This document shows positions 1 through 4,817 of a stretch of 5,522 nucleotides of DNA, in pieces. The position numbers and the translations under genes are program-made. Numbering within the stretch: the first letter of the stretch is position 1; every line of letters starts with the position of its first letter. The DNA comes from Betaproteobacteria bacterium. GTDB taxonomy: Bacteria; Pseudomonadota; Gammaproteobacteria; Burkholderiales; Burkholderiaceae_C. Under the pieces are notes generated by a model that saw only the letters and a list, made by a program, of their open reading frames with translations, had not been told where the DNA came from and made no database searches. The stretch lies in the NCBI GenBank assembly GCA_009922295.1, contig RFWA01000183.1:1-5522 (forward strand), written 5' to 3'.

Positions 1-1122
1 GTGGATCAGGCCAATCATCATGTTGAGCACCACCAGCACGCCAAAGTGCACCAGGTCAATGCCCAGCAGCTTGACCGCCGGCAGCAGCATGGGCACAAAC
101 ACCAGCAGCAGCACCGACACGTCCATAAAGCAGCCCAGTACCAGAAACATCACATTCACCAGCAGCAAAAACTTGACGGGCGACAGGTGCATGCTGTCGA
201 CCCACAGCGCCATGGCCTGCGGCACGCCCTCGGCGGTGAAGGCATAGTTGAGCATGAAGGAGCCCGCCAGGATGATGGTGATCACTGCGCTGCCGCGGGT
301 GGATTCCAGCACCACGCCCCAAAAGCTGCGCCAGGTCAGGGCCCGGAACACAAAGGCCGACAGCACCAGGGCGTGCAGGGCTGCCACGGCGGCGGCCTCG
401 GTCGGGGTGAACACGCCCGAGTAGATGCCGCCCAGCAGCACGATGGGCATGGACAGCGGCAGGGCGCCGCGCAAAATCAGGCCAGGCCATTCGCTGCGCG
501 GCACCGGCTCGTCGCGCGGCATATTGCGCTTGACGGCTATGAAGTGCACCACGATCATCATCAGCCCGGCCATCAAAAAGCCCGGCACCACGCCTCCCAA
601 AAACAGGGCGCCCACCGAGGCGCCCGAGACCAGGGCGTAAATCACCATCGGGATCGAGGGCGGGATGATCGGGCCCAGCGTGGCGCTGGCCACCACCACG
701 GCGCCCGCAAAGCCACGGGTGTAGCCGGGTTTTTTCAGCATCTGGCGGATGGTGACCAGACCGGGCCCGGCGGCGTCGGCAATGGCGCTGCCGCTCATGC
801 CGGAGAAAATCACGCTGACCAGAATGTCCACCTGGGCCAGGCCGCCGCGCATGCGCCCGACCAAAATGCGGCAGAAATCAAAAATACGCTCGCTCACCGT
901 GCCGGCGTTCATGATGTTGGCGGCAAATACAAACAGCGGTACCGCCAGCAGCACATAGCTGTTGTACAGGCCGTTGCCCACCTGCTCGGCCACCAGCCCG
1001 ACGTCCTGCCGTTTGACCAGCAGGTAGGCCACGCCCGAGGCCAGCATTGAAAAGCCAATGGGCATGCGCAGCAGCATGCCGGCCACCAGCACGCCGGCCA
1101 AAATCAAAATACCAGTGGTCAT
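1..1122 (-). CDS. dctM: TRAP transporter large permease, DctM subunit (3' end cut off by window edge)
   Basis: This is the main membrane subunit of a tripartite TRAP transporter; it uses a sodium or proton gradient to carry substrate delivered by the periplasmic binding protein. The 374 visible residues start at the ATG at 1122 and stay open to the window edge; the family is usually about 425-430 residues, so roughly 50 are missing. Family hallmarks are visible: FSGMSGSAIADAAG (residues 106-119), GPIIPPSIPMVIY (150-162), GGIYSGVFTPTEAAAVA (231-247) and the hydrophobic stretch from LGCFMDVS (329-336) to VPMLLP (343-348). The last residues, NMMIGLIH, match the region just before the family's usual PPVG motif. 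Hydrophobic segments recur throughout, as expected for an inner-membrane protein. The ATG overlaps the dctQ stop as ATGA, with a GGAG 11 bases upstream as a possible ribosome site. The family is certain; the substrate cannot be read from this subunit. Confidence 0.96.
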   Translation of the reverse strand, partial: MTTGILILAGVLVAGMLLRMPIGFSMLASGVAYLLVKRQDVGLVAEQVGNGLYNSYVLLAVPLFVFAANIMNAGTVSERIFDFCRILVGRMRGGLAQVDILVSVIFSGMSGSAIADAAGPGLVTIRQMLKKPGYTRGFAGAVVVASATLGPIIPPSIPMVIYALVSGASVGALFLGGVVPGFLMAGLMMIVVHFIAVKRNMPRDEPVPRSEWPGLILRGALPLSMPIVLLGGIYSGVFTPTEAAAVAALHALVLSAFVFRALTWRSFWGVVLESTRGSAVITIILAGSFMLNYAFTAEGVPQAMALWVDSMHLSPVKFLLLVNVMFLVLGCFMDVSVLLLVFVPMLLPAVKLLGIDLVHFGVLVVLNMMIGLIH

Positions 1123-1607
1123 GACAGGTTCAACTCCGCGTCCAGCCCGAGGCCGTGCAGCGCCTGCCAGATGGCCCAGGCGCAGCGCAGCGTCAGCGAC
1201 ACCATCAGAAAGACAAAGGGCAAAAACACCCACATAAAGGGTAGGTTTAGCACGGGTGTGCCTTCGCGCGCCATGAAGTGCACATAGTCCCAGGTGGCAG
1301 GTACGCTGGCCAGGGCCAGGCCACCCACCAGCAGATTACCGACGATGCGCATGACCTTGCGTACCGGGCGGCCCACGCTGTTCCAGACCAGGTCAAACAT
1401 CACATGCTCGCGCTCGGGCACGATGAAGGCGGCAGCCCACAAAATTGCCCATATGTAGAGGATGACGGCGGCCTCGTCGGTCCAGGCGATGGGTTTGTTA
1501 AAGCCGAAGCGGGCCGTGATCTGGATCACGAACACCGCGAACAGCGTTAAAAACAGACCGCCGCCAATGGCATTGGCGGCGGTCTTCAGCCAGCGAAACA
1601 GGTTCAC
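1119..1607 (-). CDS. dctQ: TRAP transporter small permease, DctQ subunit
   Basis: This is the small membrane subunit of the TRAP transporter, which pairs with DctM in the inner membrane. The protein has 162 residues, a normal length, with four hydrophobic segments at about 14-34, 46-63, 84-104 and 124-146. Between the first two lies W42-T-D-E45, the conserved W..E pattern of DctQ proteins. The start is a GTG at 1607 that shares four bases with the dctP stop (GTGA), and the stop shares four bases with the dctM start (ATGA). No clear Shine-Dalgarno precedes the GTG, so translation probably depends on ribosomes finishing dctP. Codons 8-18 form a perfect 14-bp hairpin followed by five U residues in the mRNA, which may lower permease expression relative to the binding protein. 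Confidence 0.94.
   Translation of the reverse strand: MNLFRWLKTAANAIGGGLFLTLFAVFVIQITARFGFNKPIAWTDEAAVILYIWAILWAAAFIVPEREHVMFDLVWNSVGRPVRKVMRIVGNLLVGGLALASVPATWDYVHFMAREGTPVLNLPFMWVFLPFVFLMVSLTLRCAWAIWQALHGLGLDAELNLS
1549..1585 (-). terminator. Intragenic terminator-like hairpin near the start of dctQ (possible attenuator)
   Basis: In the mRNA direction, bases 1585-1572 (AGACCGCCGCCAAT) pair perfectly with 1568-1555 (ATTGGCGGCGGTCT), giving a 14-bp stem with 9 G:C pairs and a 3-base loop. One base later comes a run of five U (1553-1549), then AA. This is the geometry of a Rho-independent terminator, yet it lies inside codons 8-20 of dctQ, 22 bases after its GTG start and just after the dctP stop. 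Translating ribosomes would disrupt it; poor dctQ initiation would let it form. It could end some transcripts after dctP or protect the dctP mRNA 3' end. The structure is seen directly; the function is inferred. Confidence 0.5.
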
Positions 1608-2608
1608 TTGACGGCGTTGATACGGTCAACCAGCCCCTTGGGCCAGACTTTGGCGTACTCGGAGTTCTGGTAGGCCGCCTGAACGGTTTTGCGGAAGGCT
1701 TCCACATCCGGCGTGGTGACTTGCAGGCCTTCTTTCTTGAAGAAATCGACCAACTGAGCCTCTTCCTTGATGCGGTTGTCGTTGTTGTAGGCAATGGCAG
1801 CCTGGGTGGCGGCATTGACCTTTTGCTTTTGGGCCGCGCTCATGGCGTTGTAGCTCTTGCTGGAGATGGCAATAAAGATGCCGTCTGTCAGGTGGCTGGT
1901 CATGACGATTTGCTTGGTCACTTCGTAGAACTTGGCCGCACGCACCGAAGGCAGTGGGTTGTCTTGGCCGTCCACGGTGCCGGTTTTCAGGCCCAGGTAG
2001 ACCTCGCCGAAAGCCAGCGGGGTAGGCGTCGCGCCCAGGGCTTCACCCAGGAACAGCCACTCTTTGGAGCCGGGCATGCGCAGCTTGACGCCTTTGAGGT
2101 CGGCCGGGGTTTTCACGTTGCGCACTTCACGCAGATTGACCTGGCGGCTGCCCAGGTAACCAATGCCCAGAATCTGGACGTCCATTTTCTCGGCCACGGC
2201 CTTGTACATTTCGGCGCCGATCGGGCCGTTGAACACCTTTTGCTGGTGGTCCGGGTCGCGGATCAGGTAGCCGGCGGTGTAAATCGAGTACTCAGGCAAG
2301 ATTTTGGCAATGTCTTGCGCCGAAATGGCAGCCAGTTCCAGGTTGCCGCGGGCCATGGCGGCTGGCTCTGTGCCCTGTTTGAACAGCGAGCCGTTCAGGT
2401 TGATCTGCACATCAAATTCGCCAGGAGCGCTCTTGTCGAGCGCCTCTTTGAACACGGTCCACATCTTGCCGTGCCAGTCTTCAGGCACGGCCGGGGTCGA
2501 TATCCGCAGCATCACTTTACCCTGGGCCAGTGCCGGCAGGGCGGCGGTAGCGCCCAGAGCGGCGGTGGCGCCAAGCAGGGTGCGGCGGGTGAGTTGTTGG
2601 GTGGTCAT
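1604..2608 (-). CDS. dctP: TRAP transporter substrate-binding protein, DctP family
   Basis: This periplasmic solute-binding protein captures the substrate and hands it to DctQM. It has 334 residues, a typical length. The N-terminus (LTRRTLLGATAALGATAA) is a Tat-like signal peptide with twin arginines R8-R9, and AxA (A26-L27-A28) suggests cleavage before Q29. Family landmarks follow in order: GSRQVN with R155, KLRMPG (175-180) whose R177 is the arginine that in known DctP proteins binds the substrate carboxylate, AFGEVYLGLKTGTVDG (199-214) and QDNPLPS (215-221) with the conserved N217. These residues argue for an organic acid or sugar-acid ligand rather than a neutral sugar. A good Shine-Dalgarno (AGGAGA) precedes the ATG, unlike dctQ. 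The gene starts 35 bases after the aldolase gene with no terminator between. The exact ligand is unknown. Confidence 0.95.
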   Translation of the reverse strand: MTTQQLTRRTLLGATAALGATAALPALAQGKVMLRISTPAVPEDWHGKMWTVFKEALDKSAPGEFDVQINLNGSLFKQGTEPAAMARGNLELAAISAQDIAKILPEYSIYTAGYLIRDPDHQQKVFNGPIGAEMYKAVAEKMDVQILGIGYLGSRQVNLREVRNVKTPADLKGVKLRMPGSKEWLFLGEALGATPTPLAFGEVYLGLKTGTVDGQDNPLPSVRAAKFYEVTKQIVMTSHLTDGIFIAISSKSYNAMSAAQKQKVNAATQAAIAYNNDNRIKEEAQLVDFFKKEGLQVTTPDVEAFRKTVQAAYQNSEYAKVWPKGLVDRINAVK

Positions 2609-2615
2609 GCAGTGG

Positions 2616-2621
2616 TCTCCT
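2616..2621 (-). promoter_or_regulatory. Ribosome binding site of dctP (AGGAGA)
   Basis: AGGAGA lies 7 bases upstream of the dctP ATG at 2608 and fixes that start. It is one of only two strong Shine-Dalgarno sites in the cluster. It sits in the 35-base gap 2609-2643, where I see no promoter or terminator. Confidence 0.8.
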
Positions 2622-2643
2622 AGTGGGGTTGAAAGTTATTGGT

Positions 2644-3558
2644 TTAAATACGGGCAAGCAGTGCGCCTATCGCACGATACCCTTGTCTGACGGTTTGCGC
2701 CTCAGTGTTATCCAGAGGACTGAGCGGGGCGCGCATCGGCAGCCAGCGGTCGTCGCCGGTCTGTTCGGCCAGCATGGCCTTGTAAACGCCGACAAATGGC
2801 ATGCCGGGCTTGACCGACAACAAGGCCAGCAGGGCGCTCATGAGTTGCGTGTCTTCAGCGCTGACCTGTGCGGGTGCGTCGATCACACGGCGCATCAGCC
2901 TCGGCGCGATATTGCCCAAGCCATTGATGGAGCCTACGCCACCGGTGAGCATGACCGGGGCCACCTGCGGTTCAGACCCGACCAGCACCGCAAGGCCGGG
3001 GAATGCCTTCACCAGCCCCAGGGCATGCGCCAAGTCGCCACCGCTGTCTTTGACACCGGCGATCTGCGTGGGGTGCCGTCGCAGCAGCTCGGCAATGGCC
3101 GCATGCGAAAAGCTGTAGGTGCTCATGGCCGGAAAGTGGTACAGCAGCACCTTGATGGCGTCACTGCCAATGCCCTCGATGACTTGCGATATTGCGTCAA
3201 CGACACCGGCGTCGCGCGGCTGGTTGTAATAGAAAGGCGGCATGAACAGGTGCCGGTGTACGCCCAGCCGGGTGGCGTGCCGCCCCAGCGTGATGGCGTC
3301 GCCCAGCGCCGAGGCGGTGGTGGTGACCACCACCTGGTCTGGGCGGATGCCGCTGCCCAGCATGGACTCCAGCAGGGCCTGCCGCTCGTCCAGGGTGAAG
3401 GCCGGGCCTTCACCCGTGGTGCCAAATAGCGTGACGCCGTCGCAACCAGCGGCCAGCATGCGATGGGCGTGGGCGATGGCCAGCGGCGTGTCAAGATCCC
3501 CTTTGGGTGATACAGGCAAGAGCAGGGCGGGCCAGAGGCCGTGAATGGCAGGTTTCAA
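2644..3558 (-). CDS. Dihydrodipicolinate synthase/N-acetylneuraminate lyase-family aldolase or dehydratase (not a lysine-pathway DapA)
   Basis: This is a class I Schiff-base enzyme of the DapA/NAL superfamily, a cytosolic TIM barrel acting on 2-keto acids. Its 304 residues match the family length. Visible signature: GTTGEG (46-51, the pyruvate-carboxylate loop), FYY at 109-111, catalytic Tyr140 in LLYHFP and Schiff-base Lys170 in AGVKDSGGD, then GSEPQ (194-198) and a GGVGSINGLGN stretch (206-216). At the place where E. coli DapA has Arg138, which binds the semialdehyde carboxylate, this protein has Met145 (YHFPAMS), so lysine biosynthesis is unlikely. N-acetylneuraminate lyase also has a hydrophobic residue there. 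With a mutarotase and TRAP genes beside it, cleavage of a 2-keto-3-deoxy sugar acid to pyruvate plus an aldehyde is plausible; DapA-like proteins do this in some L-fucose loci. The start is TTG at 3558, chosen for its strong upstream AGGAGA; an in-frame TAG at 3573-3571 blocks any longer start. Confidence 0.88.
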   Translation of the reverse strand: MKPAIHGLWPALLLPVSPKGDLDTPLAIAHAHRMLAAGCDGVTLFGTTGEGPAFTLDERQALLESMLGSGIRPDQVVVTTTASALGDAITLGRHATRLGVHRHLFMPPFYYNQPRDAGVVDAISQVIEGIGSDAIKVLLYHFPAMSTYSFSHAAIAELLRRHPTQIAGVKDSGGDLAHALGLVKAFPGLAVLVGSEPQVAPVMLTGGVGSINGLGNIAPRLMRRVIDAPAQVSAEDTQLMSALLALLSVKPGMPFVGVYKAMLAEQTGDDRWLPMRAPLSPLDNTEAQTVRQGYRAIGALLARI

Positions 3559-3565
3559 GGGGGGG

Positions 3566-3572
3566 TTCTCCT
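3566..3572 (-). promoter_or_regulatory. Ribosome binding site of the aldolase gene, overlapping the regulator's stop codon
   Basis: AGGAGAA lies 7 bases upstream of the TTG at 3558. Its AG is also the end of the TAG stop of the GntR gene (3573-3571), so translation of the two genes is probably coupled. The 7 spacer bases are all C in the mRNA (3565-3559), an unusual homopolymer in a position where length changes alter initiation. Confidence 0.75.
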
Positions 3573-4293
3573 AATGGTTGGGGACGTTCATAACCCGGCT
3601 ACGGGCACTGTTAATGTGGGCGTCGAGCAGCGCTGCTGCTTGCGCGGCATTACGCTCGCGCAGGGCGGCGATGAAGCTGAGGTGTTCCTGCATCGCCGGG
3701 ATCAGCCGGGCCGGTGTGATGACACTCTGCTCCAGGTTGATCAGTCGCACGCGCAGGCTGTTGACGCGGTAGAGGTCAGACACAATCTCATTGCCGAGTG
3801 CGTCCACCATGCGGTCGTGCAGGCCCCAGTCCAGGGCCTGGGCGTCGTCCAGCAACTGGGCGTCGGTGGTGCTGGCCTTGTTGGCGCGCGCCAGGATCTG
3901 CTGGTGCGCCGCCTCAATGGCGGCCAGCTCTGCGTCACTGGCGCTCTGCACGAAGGCCAGAACCGCCTCGCGCTCGATCATGCTGCGCACCTGAAACGCG
4001 TTGCGGATGAGTTTGAGGTCAACGTGGGCGATCTGTAAGCCGCGTTGCGGCACGGTTTTGATCAAGCCACCGGCTTCTAGCCGAGGAATCATTTCGCGCA
4101 CCGCGCCCAAAGGCATGTCCAGCAGGGTCATCAACTCGCGTTGCGAAATGAACTGGCCTGGAAGAACGGCGCCACTCAAAATCTGCTGGGTGAAGCCCTG
4201 GTAAGCCCGCACCCGTTGGCTGACCGACTCTGGTCCGGTCACGGGAACAACATCGTTTGCTACTATTTTTGTAGCTATAACCCCTTGTCTCAT
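3571..4293 (-). CDS. GntR-family transcriptional regulator, FadR/FCD subfamily
   Basis: This is a DNA-binding regulator that normally represses a catabolic operon until its small-molecule effector, often a sugar acid or organic acid, binds the C-terminal domain. It has 240 residues. The winged helix-turn-helix spans about 22-90, with ISQRELMTLLDMPLGAVREMIPRLEAGG-type core (49-76) and wing PQRG (82-85). The C-terminal FCD helical domain spans about 95-232 and keeps the metal/ligand residues D155, H159, H204 and H226, plus the conserved VRSMIEREA (102-110). The ATG at 4293 shares four bases with the mutarotase stop (ATGA). Residues 1-18 lie in or near a repeat element and precede the usual start of such proteins, so an internal start such as GTG at 4242 is possible but lacks a ribosome site. 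Lying second in the operon, it probably controls its own expression through the palindrome at 4752-4763. Confidence 0.92.
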   Translation of the reverse strand: MRQGVIATKIVANDVVPVTGPESVSQRVRAYQGFTQQILSGAVLPGQFISQRELMTLLDMPLGAVREMIPRLEAGGLIKTVPQRGLQIAHVDLKLIRNAFQVRSMIEREAVLAFVQSASDAELAAIEAAHQQILARANKASTTDAQLLDDAQALDWGLHDRMVDALGNEIVSDLYRVNSLRVRLINLEQSVITPARLIPAMQEHLSFIAALRERNAAQAAALLDAHINSARSRVMNVPNH

Positions 4294-4309
4294 AAGGCTA
4301 TAACACCTT
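4259..4309. repeat. Palindromic repeat element spanning the mutarotase/regulator gene junction
   Basis: On the plus strand the block holds an inverted repeat GCTAC (4259-4263)/GTAGC (4271-4275) around a T-rich loop, then GCTATAACCCCTT (4274-4286) repeated with one mismatch as GCTATAACACCTT (4297-4309). A smaller stem CCTT (4283-4286)/AAGG (4294-4297) joins the copies. From memory this arrangement (short stem with T-rich loop followed by a second stem) resembles dispersed intergenic repeats of Comamonadaceae, but I could not search for it. Its base composition is AT-richer than the genes around it. It encodes the last residues of the mutarotase (GVIAL) and the first of the regulator (MRQGVIATK). 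Confidence 0.6.
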
Positions 4310-4715
4310 TTTTGAGCAAAATGTTGCCGTAGATGCGGCCTTCGCCGGTGGCCACCACTGCAAAGGCCTGCGCGGCGCGTTCGTAAAAGGCAAAACGCTC
4401 CAGGGACGCGGCTTCCGGGTGACCATGCTGGCGCAGCAGGGTGTTGAACTCTGCGACGGCGGGCGGCAGGCTGCTGGCGTCGCCCACCACCTGCATGGTC
4501 AGCGCGGCGTGGGTCACAAAATTGTCCAGTGGCAGCACCGACAGTACGGCGTCCAACACGGCCGGTGCCGACAGGCCGGGCAGGCGGACCAGGCGTTTGG
4601 CATGGGTCGCCGCCGGGAAATTAGCGTCTGCCAGCACGATCTCGTCGCCATGGCCCATGGAGGCCAGGATGTGCAGCAGTTCGGGCGTCAACAGGGGCGA
4701 TAAACCTTTGAGCAT
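4290..4715 (-). CDS. fucU: L-fucose mutarotase-like protein, FucU/RbsD family
   Basis: FucU/RbsD proteins interconvert the alpha and beta anomers of a sugar, L-fucose for FucU and D-ribose for RbsD, supplying the form the next enzyme uses. The 141 residues align end to end with my memory of E. coli FucU: start MLKGLSPLLTPELL, MGHGDEI (20-26) with the active-site His22, DANFPA (30-35), RFAFYERA (107-114) with Tyr111, and YGNILLKKGV (129-138) with Tyr129 and Asn131. This fits FucU better than RbsD. The ATG at 4715 matches the family start, though no clear Shine-Dalgarno precedes it. It is the first gene of the minus-strand operon, about 44 bases after the predicted transcription start. The last residues (IAL) and the stop fall in the repeat. 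Fucose specificity is likely but a related 6-deoxy or C4-epimeric sugar is possible. Confidence 0.88.
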   Translation of the reverse strand: MLKGLSPLLTPELLHILASMGHGDEIVLADANFPAATHAKRLVRLPGLSAPAVLDAVLSVLPLDNFVTHAALTMQVVGDASSLPPAVAEFNTLLRQHGHPEAASLERFAFYERAAQAFAVVATGEGRIYGNILLKKGVIAL

Positions 4716-4743
4716 GGCGTGAGAGCGATCAGGATATTTGCTA

Positions 4744-4772
4744 TTGACGGACTAACATGTTAGCCATAGTAT
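4744..4772 (+). promoter_or_regulatory. Predicted sigma70-type promoter for the PhyH-family gene
   Basis: TTGACG (-35, 4744-4749) and TAGTAT (-10, 4767-4772) are separated by exactly 17 bases, matching the consensus at 5 and 4 of 6 positions. Transcription would start near 4779, about 40 bases before the ATG at 4818. The palindrome at 4752-4763 fills most of the spacer, so a bound regulator should block polymerase. Confidence 0.6.
4752..4763. promoter_or_regulatory. Candidate operator for the GntR/FCD regulator (12-bp perfect palindrome)
   Basis: CTAACATGTTAG is a perfect palindrome in the divergent intergenic region. Short, centre-symmetric sites of this size are usual for dimeric FCD-type GntR regulators, one of which is encoded in the adjoining operon. 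It lies in the spacer of the plus-strand promoter and around the predicted start site of the minus-strand promoter, so one bound dimer could repress both directions. The palindrome is seen directly; the regulator assignment is inferred from position. Confidence 0.6.
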
Positions 4773-4795
4773 CAGGTGAAATTGCAGCCTGTCAA
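4766..4795 (-). promoter_or_regulatory. Predicted sigma70-type promoter for the mutarotase-regulator-aldolase-TRAP operon
   Basis: Read on the minus strand, a perfect TTGACA (-35, 4795-4790) is followed after 18 bases by TACTAT (-10, 4771-4766). Transcription would start near 4759, inside the palindrome, leaving a leader of about 44 bases before the mutarotase ATG at 4715. Its -10 overlaps the -10 of the plus-strand promoter, so the two directions may also compete for polymerase. Confidence 0.6.
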
Positions 4796-4817
4796 CGACT
4801 TGCATCAAACTTCCATC

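Noticed and set aside
1..1050. Long plus-strand open frame, 349 codons, rich in His and Gln
   Set aside because: It is antisense to dctM, has no family signature, and its odd composition is what the reverse complement of a GC-rich membrane protein gene gives.
1721..2623. Plus-strand open frame of 300 codons
   Set aside because: Antisense to the clear DctP gene; no start signal and no recognisable motif.
2609..2643. Possible internal promoter or terminator between the aldolase gene and dctP
   Set aside because: Only 35 bases, with a ribosome site but no -35/-10 pair and no hairpin; simple operon spacing is enough.
3313..3336. GGTGGTGGTGACCACCACC near-palindrome within the aldolase gene
   Set aside because: Explained by the coding sequence for VVVTTT; no symmetry beyond repeated Val and Thr codons and no promoter nearby.
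2623..3429. Plus-strand open frame of 268 codons
   Set aside because: Antisense to the aldolase gene, which has catalytic residues in place; the plus frame shows none.
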